DNA from: Salinigranum halophilum
Lineage (GTDB): Archaea; Halobacteriota; Halobacteria; Halobacteriales; Haloferacaceae
Direction: 5' to 3'
DNA length: 64,000 bases
Assembly (NCBI RefSeq): GCF_007004735.1
Contig: NZ_SSNL01000003.1
Location: forward strand, 310,001 to 374,000
This document shows, piece after piece, positions 56,132 to 63,855 of this stretch. The notes beneath the pieces are model-generated. The model did not search any database. It saw only the letters and a program-made list of their open reading frames with translations, and was not told where the DNA came from. The translations under genes and the position numbers were made by a program. Each line of letters starts with the position of its first letter. Positions within the stretch are counted from its first letter, which is position 1.

Positions 56132-57442
56132 TCAGCGCCCGTAGCCGTCGCGGCCGTCTCGTTCGCCTCGGAGCCGTGCGAGCCGCTCGGTTTCCGTCTC
56201 GGGCAGCGGCTCGTCCTTCGTCGGCAGGTGGCCGTGGGCGAGCGTCCCGCGGATCCACGTCTCCAGACCGTCGACGCCGAGTCTGAGCGTCGGCGCGAGC
56301 GTCCCGCCGAAGCGGCGGAACTGCTCCGCTGCCGGGAGAAGGCCGACGTCGTCGAGGCTCGGCCGGTCGTAGTCGTAGTAGTTGAAAAAGGAGGTGACGA
56401 GTATCTCGCCGCGGTGGCCGTACGCGAGCCACGAGTACGCCTGGAACGGCGCGTTGGCGGGGTTGGTCGCGACGAGCCCCGTCCCGTTCAGCGGCTCGTA
56501 CTCTCCGAAGAGGGCGTCGGCGGCGAAGCCGTACAGCGCGTCGTAGCCGTCGAGCCCGGGCGCGAACGTGTGCTTGTGGCTGGCGATGAAGAGGTAGTAG
56601 GTGCCGTCCCGGTAGACGACGTGCGGCCGTTCGAGCTCCTGGTTGACGCAGACGCCGTCGACGAGCGGCGGGAGGAGTTCGCACGCGGTCGGGTCGTCAC
56701 GGTCGGCCCGGGCGATACCGACAGAGCCGTTGAACGCCTGTTGTTCGGCGTCGCCGCCGCAGGCGTCGGTCCCCTCGGGAACGGGCGTGTTCCCCTCGAA
56801 GAGGATGTACGCCTCGCCCGTCTCGGGGTCCTCGAAGTACCACGGGTCGCGGAAGGTGTAGATCATCCCCCGCGACTGCTCCTCGCGCTCGTACCACTCA
56901 CCGTCGGGGCGGGCGAGCGAGTCGTGCTCCCACGGCCCGTCGAAGTGGACGCCGTCGTCGACGCGAATCGAGCCGCCGTGGGCGACTGCGAGGTGCTGTG
57001 TGTACGACAGGTCCGACTCGTCTCTGTGTCCGGCCGCGGTGTAGTACAGCGACACGGCCCCCGTCTCGGGGTCGTAGATGGCCGACCCGGCCCACTGGCG
57101 CGACCCCAGTGGGTCGGAGTCGCCGAAGAGTGTCCCGCCGGGCGTCCACGTCCTCCCGTCCGCGGAGTAGTAAAAACGGTGGGTCGCGACGTCGTGACGC
57201 TTCCCCGGGAGGAGGTCGTTCGGTGCCGAGAGGGCGACGATGACGCGGTAGCCGCCGACGTCGGCGATTTCGCCGTCGGGAGTACGCAACAGCCACGTGT
57301 CCCAGATGTGGTTGTCCGGGTCCGTCGGCTCGTCGGGTGGGTAGATGACCGGTGCGGTGTTCTCGGCCGTCCGCTCGAGACCGCTGGCGTGTTCGCGGGT
57401 CCAGGTCGAGGGTCGTCGGTCCCCTCCGGCGTCGTTGTTCAT
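56132..57442 (-). CDS. glycoside hydrolase family 68 (levansucrase/inulosucrase-type fructosyltransferase)
   Basis: 436 residues. GH68 signatures are complete: nucleophile Asp48 in NHIWDTWLLR, SRQWAGSAIYD, the transition-state Asp199 in FRDPWYFED, and acid/base Glu271 in QELERPHVVYRDG. It uses sucrose to build beta-fructans (levan or inulin) or hydrolyses it; product type cannot be read from sequence. There is no signal peptide, membrane segment or Tat motif, although GH68 enzymes usually work outside the cell. A TATTTTTG box 28 nt upstream supports the ATG. Confidence 0.93.
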   Translation of the reverse strand: MNNDAGGDRRPSTWTREHASGLERTAENTAPVIYPPDEPTDPDNHIWDTWLLRTPDGEIADVGGYRVIVALSAPNDLLPGKRHDVATHRFYYSADGRTWTPGGTLFGDSDPLGSRQWAGSAIYDPETGAVSLYYTAAGHRDESDLSYTQHLAVAHGGSIRVDDGVHFDGPWEHDSLARPDGEWYEREEQSRGMIYTFRDPWYFEDPETGEAYILFEGNTPVPEGTDACGGDAEQQAFNGSVGIARADRDDPTACELLPPLVDGVCVNQELERPHVVYRDGTYYLFIASHKHTFAPGLDGYDALYGFAADALFGEYEPLNGTGLVATNPANAPFQAYSWLAYGHRGEILVTSFFNYYDYDRPSLDDVGLLPAAEQFRRFGGTLAPTLRLGVDGLETWIRGTLAHGHLPTKDEPLPETETERLARLRGERDGRDGYGR

Positions 57443-57466
57443 CGAAGCATCGTCGACGACGCGGAC

Positions 57467-57473
57467 AAAAATA
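57467..57473 (-). promoter_or_regulatory. TATA-like box of the GH68 gene
   Basis: TATTTTTG on the minus strand, centred about 28 nt before the ATG at 57442. Confidence 0.6.
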
Positions 57474-57558
57474 GGCCACTACTTCGGACGCGGGTCGCCG
57501 AACCGGTTCGACGGGGTGTTCGCACATCCAAATCCATTTGATGACTGACGGCCAAGCG

Positions 57559-58497
57559 ATGTCAATGACAAAGCGCCACGTGTCTCTCCCCCCCGAAGCC
57601 GAAGAGGGAGTCGACGCTTTCATCACCGAAGTCGACCAGCGACTCTCGTCCGACGAGGACGTCTGCGGCGTGGTTCAGGACGTCCTCGTCGACCTCTTCG
57701 GTGACCGCGAGGCGTACGAGCGGTGGCAGTCGGGCAAGCCGGTGTCGGCGGCGACTCGGGTCCGACTCCAGGGGTACGACCCGTGTAACGCGACCATCGA
57801 GTCGGAGTACTACGCCGAGAAGGACGAGACGGCGTTCAAGAAGTCCAAGTACCTCCAGTGGCTCTGGCGCCAGTTCGACGCCACCCCGATGGCCGACAAC
57901 GTCGAGTTCGCGCTCCGGTTCCGGCAGATGCTCGCCGAACACCTCTTCGAGCGCGTCGGCGACAACTGCCGCTTCTTCAAGGGCATCTCCTTCACCTACG
58001 GGCACAACATCACGGTCGGTGACAACACCGTCATCCACGACGACGTCCACCTCGACGACCGCGGGAAGCTGACCATCGGCGACCGTGTCTCCCTCTCCGA
58101 CAGCGCCCACCTCTACAGCCACGACCACGACATCGTCGACCAGACGGCCGTCGAGAACTATCACACCATCGTCGACGACGACGCGCGGGTCACCTACGAT
58201 GCGATGGTCACTGCCGGCTCTCGCGTCGGCAAGAACAGCGTCGTCGGTGCCAAGGCGATCGTCCGCGGCGACGTCCCGGACCACCACATCGCCGTCGGCT
58301 CGCCGGCCAAGAGCGTGAAGGTCAAACCGGGCTGGGAGGACGTCGCCGAACCGCTGGAGGCGGGCGGCGAGAACCGGAAGGAAGAGCGCCGAATCGAGTA
58401 CGAACTCCCCGCGGACCTCGAGGTCTTCGACGAGTTCGGACGTGACTTCACGCCGCCATCGACGTCGACGTCGTCGTCGCGGACCAACTCGCAGTGA
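57559..58497 (+). CDS. hexapeptide-repeat (left-handed beta-helix) acyltransferase
   Basis: 312 residues from the ATG at 57559; ATG 57541 is possible. An N-terminal helical part (about 120 residues) precedes the beta-helix: GDNCRFFKGISFTYGHNITV, GDNTVIHDDVHLDD, LTIGDRVSLSDSAHLYSHDHD and GSRVGKNSVVGAKAIVRGDV, ending in the typical IAVGSPAKSVK. The His in YSHDHD is the usual catalytic position. It acetylates or acylates a sugar or similar acceptor. Next to the fructan genes, but on its own promoter; a link is speculative. Confidence 0.9.
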   Translation: MSMTKRHVSLPPEAEEGVDAFITEVDQRLSSDEDVCGVVQDVLVDLFGDREAYERWQSGKPVSAATRVRLQGYDPCNATIESEYYAEKDETAFKKSKYLQWLWRQFDATPMADNVEFALRFRQMLAEHLFERVGDNCRFFKGISFTYGHNITVGDNTVIHDDVHLDDRGKLTIGDRVSLSDSAHLYSHDHDIVDQTAVENYHTIVDDDARVTYDAMVTAGSRVGKNSVVGAKAIVRGDVPDHHIAVGSPAKSVKVKPGWEDVAEPLEAGGENRKEERRIEYELPADLEVFDEFGRDFTPPSTSTSSSRTNSQ

Positions 58498-58649
58498 GAG
58501 CCCTCCGCTCGTCGCCGGTAGGTCCGGCCCGGTCACCGCGCGCTCGGTGTCGTCGGCCGGGCGAACGAGCGGCCGCGTCGCGTTCCCTCCGCCATCTCAC
58601 TGCCCAGTCGTCCGAAGAATCAAATGGCTTGATACCGTATACCACACTG

Positions 58650-59072
58650 ATGGACGTCTGGGGATGGATTGCCGTCTACGCGGTCGGGCTGACGCTCCTC
58701 CAGCTACTCGTCTACCGCTACCTGCTCAACAGTGGCGGGTCGCTGACGCGGCGCGTGGGGACGCCGTTCGGCGACCGTGAGGGGGAGCGCGATTCCTCCT
58801 CCCCGTGGGTGGAGGGGTCGTCCGGCCCGGCGGGCGATTCGGGCTCGTCGCCCCCCTCGAGTCACGGCGACGGTACCGCCGGTCGCGACACCCCGTCCCC
58901 GCGGGGAATCGACGCCTGGCCACAGGAGTCCGCCGGTGTCCGCCGCGCGTCCGAGACCCGGCCCACGTCCGAGGCGGCACCGACCGACGGGCGACCCTGC
59001 CGACACTGCGGTGCCGTGAACGAGACGGACACGACCTTCTCCCGCTGTTGGAACTGCGCGCGCGAGCTGTGA
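58650..59072 (+). CDS. membrane-anchored zinc-ribbon protein
   Basis: 140 residues. One N-terminal span (WGWIAVYAVGLTLLQLLVYRYLL), a long Ser/Gly/Pro-rich linker, and a C-terminal zinc ribbon CRHCGAVNETDTTF then CWNCAREL. This is a common haloarchaeal layout (DUF7577-like) of unknown function. Its last codon overlaps the GTG start of the next gene, so the two are coupled. The 152 bases upstream (58498-58649) hold an AATCAAATGG/CTTGATA stretch at the expected promoter distance. Confidence 0.8.
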   Translation: MDVWGWIAVYAVGLTLLQLLVYRYLLNSGGSLTRRVGTPFGDREGERDSSSPWVEGSSGPAGDSGSSPPSSHGDGTAGRDTPSPRGIDAWPQESAGVRRASETRPTSEAAPTDGRPCRHCGAVNETDTTFSRCWNCAREL

Positions 59073-59809
59073 GCGTGCGTGACAGTCGCGGCCCCCGCGC
59101 CATCGCGCTCAACGTCGGCGCGAATAGCAACCTCCCGGGCGTCCGTGGACCCATCTACCCCGACGGTCGCTTCGAGTACCTCCCGATTCCCGAGCGCCAG
59201 CCGACGAGCGAGGCGGTCCCGACGTACGCCGACCTCGACGCACACCTCTCGTTCGAGATTCCGGAGCGGTTCCACGACCTCCCGGTGCATCTCGACCCCG
59301 CCTTCGCCGAGTATCCGTTCTGCTCGTCGTACACCTACGGCGACGAACACGGCGTGAAAGCCGGGCCGCTGTCGCGACTCGAACCCGGTGACGTCCTCTA
59401 CTTCTACGCGACGCTCGACCGCCACGGTGACGGTGAGACGGCGGCCGACTGGGTAGTCCCGGACTGGGGGGCGTACCTCATCGGCGAGTTCCGGGTCGAC
59501 CGGGTGGTGACGGGCGAGGCGTACGAGTCGCTCGGTCCCGAAGCGCGCGAGCGCTTTGCGACCAACGCCCACGTCCGTCGCGACCCCTTCGACGCGAAGG
59601 TGCTCGTCGCGGGCGACGACGACTCGACGCTCTACGACCGCGCGGTTCCGCTGTCGGAACCCACCGGCGGCACGGACGCGAACGAACTCGTGACCGACCT
59701 CTCGAACGACTCCGGCCGGGGGCCGTGGTGGCGCCGTCGACTGTGGTTCGACGCCGACGCGACCGATCTGCTCCGTGCGCACGTCGAAAGCCACCACATG
59801 GACCGGTGA
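59069..59809 (+). CDS. Nmad3-like protein (putative nucleotide-modification-associated domain)
   Basis: 246 residues from the GTG at 59069 that overlaps the preceding stop; a GTG two codons on is equally possible. The N-terminus IALNVGANSNLPGVRGPIYP with DGRFEYLPIPE, then PVHLDPAF, GPLSRLEPGDVLYFYATL and GAYLIGEFRVDRVVTG matches the arrangement of Nmad3 domain proteins, which are associated with base hypermodification in phages and prokaryotes. Here there is no restriction, glycosylase or phage gene nearby, so a housekeeping nucleotide or tRNA role is equally likely. Activity unknown. Confidence 0.7.
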   Translation: MSVRDSRGPRAIALNVGANSNLPGVRGPIYPDGRFEYLPIPERQPTSEAVPTYADLDAHLSFEIPERFHDLPVHLDPAFAEYPFCSSYTYGDEHGVKAGPLSRLEPGDVLYFYATLDRHGDGETAADWVVPDWGAYLIGEFRVDRVVTGEAYESLGPEARERFATNAHVRRDPFDAKVLVAGDDDSTLYDRAVPLSEPTGGTDANELVTDLSNDSGRGPWWRRRLWFDADATDLLRAHVESHHMDR

Positions 59810-59850
59810 ACTCACGCCCGTGAGACTGTCAGGCGTCCGTGCGCGAAGCG

Positions 59851-59855
59851 TTAAG
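59851..59855 (+). promoter_or_regulatory. TATA-like box of the gene at 59879
   Basis: GCGTTAAGCT with TTAAG about 26 nt before the ATG at 59879; favours this ATG over the GTG at 59864. Confidence 0.55.
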
Positions 59856-59878
59856 CTATCGGCGTGCCTGTCTCTCGC

Positions 59879-60526
59879 ATGGTACCAGCGACGAGCGATA
59901 CGCCCGGAGACGACCGCCGCCGACCGGTCGAAGACGACGAGTTCAGCGTCGAACGCCGGACGATTCAGGGTCACGAGGCGCTCGTCACCCGGTATCCCGA
60001 CCGCGTCTCCGTCGAGTGGCGGCCGACCCATCCCGTCTACTTCGGAATCCACGTCGGCGACCGGCTGAAAGACGCCGACGCCGACGTCTCTTCGCCACGC
60101 ATCGACGAGTGGACCGTCACGGTGGTCACACCCGAACTGCTCGTCGGCGAGCACGTGAAGACCGGCGAGCGTCGCGAGTTCGACCGGGCACGAGTCGAGC
60201 AGGGGCTCGTCGTCGGTAACTACGCGACGAACCTCTCGGGCTTCGAGCGGGTCGTCGTCCACCCCGTCGGGAGCTGGGAGACCTACGACCCCGACGCCGA
60301 TACCGACGTGGTCTACCGCGGGAGCCCCTACGTGACGGTGGTCGCGTACGGCAACAACGGTGAGACGTACGGCGTGCGGTATCGCTACACCGAAGCCGGG
60401 AACCCCGAGCCGGTGACCCTGTGGGAGGAGGACGTCTCCGTCGGGCGACTCGACGACGACCTCCGCGACGCACTCACCGCGGCCGTCGAGACGGCACTGA
60501 CGGCCGAGGGGTACACGGTCGCGTGA
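59879..60526 (+). CDS. conserved haloarchaeal protein, unknown function
   Basis: 215 residues, soluble, acidic, with a regular beta-rich pattern: FSVERRTIQGHEALVTRYPD, RPTHPVYFGIHVGDRLKDAD, DEWTVTVVTPELLVGEHVKT and PYVTVVAYGNNGETYGVRYR, and a C-terminal helix DDDLRDALTAAVETALTAEG. No signal or membrane segment. Not recognised beyond being conserved in haloarchaea. Single-gene transcript between the Nmad3-like and the Tat-lipoprotein genes. Confidence 0.75.
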   Translation: MVPATSDTPGDDRRRPVEDDEFSVERRTIQGHEALVTRYPDRVSVEWRPTHPVYFGIHVGDRLKDADADVSSPRIDEWTVTVVTPELLVGEHVKTGERREFDRARVEQGLVVGNYATNLSGFERVVVHPVGSWETYDPDADTDVVYRGSPYVTVVAYGNNGETYGVRYRYTEAGNPEPVTLWEEDVSVGRLDDDLRDALTAAVETALTAEGYTVA

Positions 60527-60638
60527 GCACCGGCTCGCCTCCGCTCGCCCGCGTGCTGCTGGTGTCCGGCCCGTTCTCGTCGTGTGTCCTCCGGGGCGTT
60601 CGGAAGTCACAACGAGCCTGAATTTGTCTGACGTAGAC

Positions 60639-60643
60639 TTATC
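60639..60643 (+). promoter_or_regulatory. TATA-like box of the Tat lipoprotein gene
   Basis: ACTTATCTC with TTATC about 26 nt before the ATG at 60667. Confidence 0.55.
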
Positions 60644-60666
60644 TCGGCGCACTCTGAGGTGAGCGT

Positions 60667-61116
60667 ATGCACGAGCGAGTGAGCCGTCGCCGCTTGCTCG
60701 CGGGGCTGGGGACTGCGGGCGTCGCCGCGCTCGCGGGCTGTTCGACTGCCGCCGGGTCGTCGACCTCGCGTCTCGCGTACGTCCGAGTGGCGAACTGGCA
60801 CGGCCAAGCGCACACGGTCCACGTTCTCGTCGAACGGGACGGCGACCTCGTCCACTGGTCGTCACACGAACTCGCGGCCCGTGCCGGCGACATCACGACA
60901 CAACCCATCGAGCAGACGTGGGCCGACGAACAGGCCGAGTTCGTCGTCCGCGTCCGCGTCGACGACCAGCGACAGTGGAAGGTGTTCGACCTCGCGGGGC
61001 GCGAGGGCGACTGTTACGGCGTCGAAGCCCGCGTGAACGAACAGGGCGGTATCGGGGTCTGGTACGAACAGTCACCCCGACAGTGTCGCACGTCGACGCC
61101 GCAGTCGACCGACTGA
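60667..61116 (+). CDS. small Tat-exported lipoprotein
   Basis: 149 residues. Tat motif VSRRRLLAGLG and lipobox ALAGC (Cys25) mark a lipid-anchored external protein. The rest is one beta-sandwich-like domain (LAYVRVANWHGQAHTVHVLV, AEFVVRVRVDDQRQWKVFDL) with Cys in GDCYGVEARVN and RQCRTSTP that may form a disulphide. Not recognised as an enzyme; likely a structural or binding lipoprotein of the cell surface. Confidence 0.8.
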   Translation: MHERVSRRRLLAGLGTAGVAALAGCSTAAGSSTSRLAYVRVANWHGQAHTVHVLVERDGDLVHWSSHELAARAGDITTQPIEQTWADEQAEFVVRVRVDDQRQWKVFDLAGREGDCYGVEARVNEQGGIGVWYEQSPRQCRTSTPQSTD

Positions 61117-61186
61117 CGTGCCGCTTCTCACCGACCGAATCCACCCCACCGACAGCTTCCTGTGTGCAGTGAGCGTAGCGTGAACC

Positions 61187-61537
61187 ATGACCGGACGACG
61201 CACCGATTCGTCGCGCGACCTGAGTGACGTCGAGCGACCGCTCGACGACCTCGTCGCCGACCTCGCGTCGACACTCCGAGCGACGGAAGAACTCCCCGTG
61301 GCACCGTCGGCGAGCACCTGGCTCGGGGAGGCACAGGCGGTCGCCGAGGACCTCGCCCGTGGCGGGCTGGACGACGCAGTGGTCCGCGAGCGCGTCGGCC
61401 ACGTCCACCGACTGCTGACGAGCGCGGGTGACCCCGACAACGACGCGGCCGCGGCCCACGTCGACGACGCCGTGACGCTCGCGGAGACGATTCTCGCCCA
61501 CCTCGACGCCGACGGGGACGACGAGGCACCCGAGTGA
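61187..61537 (+). CDS. small helical protein, unknown function
   Basis: 116 residues, soluble and acidic. Predominantly helical: VERPLDDLVADLASTLRATE, TWLGEAQAVAEDLARGGLDD, VVRERVGHVHRLLTSAG and HVDDAVTLAETILAHLD. Conserved haloarchaeal type without known function. Its stop overlaps the GTG of the next gene, so the pair is translationally coupled. Confidence 0.7.
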   Translation: MTGRRTDSSRDLSDVERPLDDLVADLASTLRATEELPVAPSASTWLGEAQAVAEDLARGGLDDAVVRERVGHVHRLLTSAGDPDNDAAAAHVDDAVTLAETILAHLDADGDDEAPE

Positions 61538-61749
61538 CCGGGGGGCCGGCGGCCGGTGTCGGCGTCGCCCTCGGGGCTCTCCTCGCCGTCGCCGGGCTCG
61601 TGGCTATCGCGATGGGGCTCGTGGTCGCGGCCCTCGCGTTCGGTGGCCGTGGGCTCTCGTCGCTCGGTCCCGGTGTCGCCGTCGCCGCCGTCCTCGTCGG
61701 GGTCACGCTGCTCGCGATGGGTGGAACGCTGACGTTCGGGTTGCAGTGA
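61534..61749 (+). CDS. small two-span membrane protein
   Basis: 71 residues from a GTG at 61534 (GTGA overlap with the upstream stop). Two long hydrophobic helices (residues about 8-37 and 45-68) around a short RGLSSLGPG turn; almost no polar residues. Probably an accessory membrane peptide of the upstream helical protein. Not recognised. Confidence 0.65.
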   Translation: MTGGPAAGVGVALGALLAVAGLVAIAMGLVVAALAFGGRGLSSLGPGVAVAAVLVGVTLLAMGGTLTFGLQ

Positions 61750-61767
61750 GCGGGCGAACCGACAGCC

Positions 61768-61775
61768 ATTAGATA
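61768..61775 (+). promoter_or_regulatory. TATA-like box of tRNA-Ser
   Basis: CATTAGATA centred about 29 nt before the tRNA 5' end at 61801. Confidence 0.5.
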
Positions 61776-61800
61776 CTCCCTCGACAAGGCTCGGGCACAG

Positions 61801-61884
61801 GGTGGGATGGCGGAGTGGACTAACGCGCCTGCCTTGAAAGCAGGTGGCCCTACGGCCTCCTGGGTTCAAATCCCAGTCCCACCG
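61801..61884 (+). tRNA. tRNA-Ser(UGA)
   Basis: 84 nt, class II tRNA with a long variable arm. Acceptor GGTGGGA pairs with TCCCACC, anticodon stem CCTGC/GCAGG holds loop CTTGAAA with anticodon TGA at 61835-61837, T-arm CTGGG-TTCAAAT-CCCAG, discriminator G. CCA is not encoded. It reads UCA and possibly other UCN codons. Confidence 0.97.
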
Positions 61885-62264
61885 CATTCTGACGCGAACC
61901 AGCGTGCGCAGAGCCCCGTCTCTGCGTACCCGTGAGCATCTGTTGCCGGGGATGGCTGGATTCGAACCCTCCGAGGTGTGCGCAGCCGCGTGGACCTGAC
62001 CGAGTACGTCTCAGTCAGGTCGAACGTCGCTCCCCGTTCCCCGGTCTCCGGGCAGATCACAGAACGGACCTCACTCTCCGCTCTCGTACGGTTCGTCGAC
62101 GGGCACTGTAGTCCGGGTGTCCCCGACCAGCGGCCGACGTGACGGCCGGCGAACGCTGTTCGACGCGCCGACCGAACGGGAGGACGTCGAGACTAACAGA
62201 GTCGGAAGCTCCGATTCAGCGCGCTCGGACGTGACTGCCGCTCGGTGAGTGAGTTCGCGAGAAG
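61885..62264. other. intergenic region between tRNA-Ser and tRNA-Thr
   Basis: 380 bases with no credible protein gene; the short open frames here run into the tRNA. It contains the structured stretch 61946-62044. The part 62050-62264 shows nothing that I can name apart from ordinary GC-rich sequence. Confidence 0.6.
61946..62044 (-). ncRNA. candidate structured RNA (unassigned)
   Basis: On the minus strand a 99-nt segment is closed by a perfect 7-bp helix, CCGGGGA (62044-62038) with TCCCCGG (61952-61946). Inside is a 12-bp hairpin, GACCTGACTGAG / CTCGGTCAGGTC with loop ACGTA (62021-61993, one U-G pair). A third helix GGCTG/CAGCC (61986-61982 with 61958-61954) encloses a T-loop-like GGGTTCGAATCC. 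An ACA triplet follows the closing helix by two bases. It is not a tRNA: the T-stem does not pair and there is no anticodon arm. Guide RNA or degenerate tRNA relic are options. Confidence 0.35.
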
Positions 62265-62336
62265 AGCCTAGGCCGGGATTTGAACCCGGGCTCTCGTCCT
62301 TACCAAGGACGCGCTTTACCGCTAAGCTACCCAGGC
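62265..62336 (-). tRNA. tRNA-Thr(GGU)
   Basis: 72 nt. Acceptor GCCTGGG pairs with CCTAGGC (one G-U), D-arm with GTAGCTTAGCGGTAAAGC, anticodon stem CGTCC/GGACG with loop TTGGTAA and anticodon GGT, T-arm CCGGG-TTCAAAT-CCCGG, discriminator U. CCA is not encoded. A CTAAAG box lies about 28 nt upstream (62362-62367). Confidence 0.96.
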
Positions 62337-62406
62337 GCATTACCGCGTAAGCCGGATTCGTCTTTAGGCGTTTCGATACGTCGGCGCCGTGTCTCGGTGT
62401 CGCACT

Positions 62407-63099
62407 CTACGGGTCGGTCGCCGACGACGGGACGCGGTCGCACCCGTCCTCCGGCGCCACGAGTGCGGCGAGTCTGTCGACGGTGGTCTCGTCGAGCACG
62501 GCCGCCGCCGGGGGGAGTCGGCCGTCGCCGTCGACCCGTCGCGCGAGCCCCTCCGCGTGGTCGACGAGCGCGGGCGAGGCCTCGGCGTCGACGGCTGTCG
62601 CGCCGGCGATGCACGCGAGGACGAACACCGACTCCTCGAGCGTGCGGTCGAGCGCTGCGGTGTCGGCGCCGGCCTGTCGCCGGCGCGTCTGGTTCCGGCC
62701 GAACACCCGGACCGTCTCGACGGCGTGGTCGGCGGCGTCGGTGCGGGCGAGCAGGTAGAAGCCGCGCGAGACCAGGACGGATGCGGCGAGCATGTCGAGG
62801 TCGGCGTCGATGTCTCCCTCCTCGTCGGCGGTCTTCCACGGTTCGTCGTGCGCGAGCGTGCGCGTCAGGCGAAGGCCCTCGTAGATGAGTTGCACTCCAG
62901 CGACCCGTTCCGAGAGGGCGTCAGTCTCGACGTCGACTCCGACCCGTCGGCCGAGCGCCCGGGCGCAGAGCAGCGAGAACACGGCCGGAGCCATCGACGC
63001 GTCGTCCAGTCTGTCGTAGAGTGCGTCGCGGAGACGTGGCGGTTCGATATCGGCCAGTGCCTCACGCGCGGCATCGCGGGCCCGCGCGGCATCGTCCAT
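62407..63099 (-). CDS. conserved haloarchaeal helical protein (DUF7114-like)
   Basis: 230 residues, mainly helical, no membrane span. PRLRDALYDRLDDASMAPAV, CARALGRRVGVDVETDALSE, VAGVQLIYEGLRLTRTLAHD and LDMLAASVLVSRGFYLLART recall the helix pattern of polyprenyl synthases, but the DDxxD metal motifs are absent (one DIDADLDML stretch only). Conserved in haloarchaea without a known role. Divergent from the enoyl-CoA hydratase gene with 60 bases between starts. Confidence 0.78.
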   Translation of the reverse strand: MDDAARARDAAREALADIEPPRLRDALYDRLDDASMAPAVFSLLCARALGRRVGVDVETDALSERVAGVQLIYEGLRLTRTLAHDEPWKTADEEGDIDADLDMLAASVLVSRGFYLLARTDAADHAVETVRVFGRNQTRRRQAGADTAALDRTLEESVFVLACIAGATAVDAEASPALVDHAEGLARRVDGDGRLPPAAAVLDETTVDRLAALVAPEDGCDRVPSSATDP

Positions 63100-63159
63100 C
63101 GTGGCGAACTAGCGACGGCAGAGCCAAAGACCTTTGGAAAGTGGGCGACACCGGAGGAC

Positions 63160-63855
63160 ATGATTCGAACGACGACCGAAGACGACGTCCGAATCGTCAC
63201 GCTCGACCGCCCCGCCCGTCGGAACGCGCTTCGCCCTCCCGACCTCGACGCGCTCGAGTCGGCTGTCGTCGACGCCGACGAACCGGTCGTCTACCTCCAC
63301 GGCGCCGGCTCGAGTTTCTGTGCGGGGGCGGACTTCGACGCCGTCGCTGCACTCGACGACCCCGAAGCGTTCGCCCGCCAGGGTCAGCGCGTCGCGCGCG
63401 TCCTTGAGGAGAGCGATTCGGTCGTCGTCGCCGGTATCGACGGGCCGGCCCGCGGCGGAGGCGTCGAACTCGCACTCGCCTGTGACCTCCGAGTGGCGAC
63501 CCCCGAGGCCACTCTCGGCGAACCCGGCGTCCGCTTCGGCCTGTTCGGTGCGTGGGGTGGGACCGTCCGACTCCCTCGCATCGTCGGAGAGGGGGCAGCC
63601 CTCGACTTCTCGCTCTCCGGACGCGTTGTCGACGCCGACGAAGCCCTCCGAATGGGACTCGTCTCCCGCGTCGTCGCCGACCCTCGCGTCGTCGCGACCG
63701 ACCTCGCCGATGGGGCACACGACGCACTCGCCGTCGTCAAGCGTCGGGTCCGTGCCCGGGAGGACCGGTCGACACAGGAGCGAGCCGAGGCCGCGGCGTT
63801 CGCGAGGCTCCACCGCGCACACGCCGACGACATCGCCGCGTCGCGAGCGGAGTGA
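63160..63855 (+). CDS. enoyl-CoA hydratase/isomerase family protein
   Basis: 231 residues from the ATG at 63160, with GGAGG just upstream. Crotonase fold: oxyanion-hole segments GAGSSFCAGADFDAVAAL and GIDGPARGGGVELALACDLR, then LGEPGVRFGLFGAWGGTVRL carrying a Glu at the first catalytic position, and DADEALRMGLVSRVV. Shorter than classical members (about 260). It hydrates or isomerises an acyl-CoA; no beta-oxidation partner is adjacent. Confidence 0.92.
   Translation: MIRTTTEDDVRIVTLDRPARRNALRPPDLDALESAVVDADEPVVYLHGAGSSFCAGADFDAVAALDDPEAFARQGQRVARVLEESDSVVVAGIDGPARGGGVELALACDLRVATPEATLGEPGVRFGLFGAWGGTVRLPRIVGEGAALDFSLSGRVVDADEALRMGLVSRVVADPRVVATDLADGAHDALAVVKRRVRAREDRSTQERAEAAAFARLHRAHADDIAASRAE

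Noticed and set aside
57541-60526. defence or DNA-modification island around the Nmad3-like gene
   Set aside because: No restriction enzyme, methyltransferase, helicase, nuclease or phage gene nearby; neighbours are ordinary small conserved proteins.
58862-60865. 667-residue minus-strand open frame
   Set aside because: Spans several supported plus-strand genes with good promoters and motifs; no recognisable domain.
61948-61976. tRNA 3' fragment or attachment-site duplicate beside tRNA-Ser
   Set aside because: The T-loop-like GGATTCGAACCC is present, but the stem has mismatches and the sequence does not copy the 3' end of the adjacent tRNA-Ser; no integrase or element border is seen. Kept only as part of the structured-RNA candidate.
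61866-62060. 64-residue minus-strand frame beginning ICPETGERG
   Set aside because: It runs into the tRNA-Ser gene in antisense and its second half is typical tRNA-antisense peptide; the start looks protein-like, but support is too weak.
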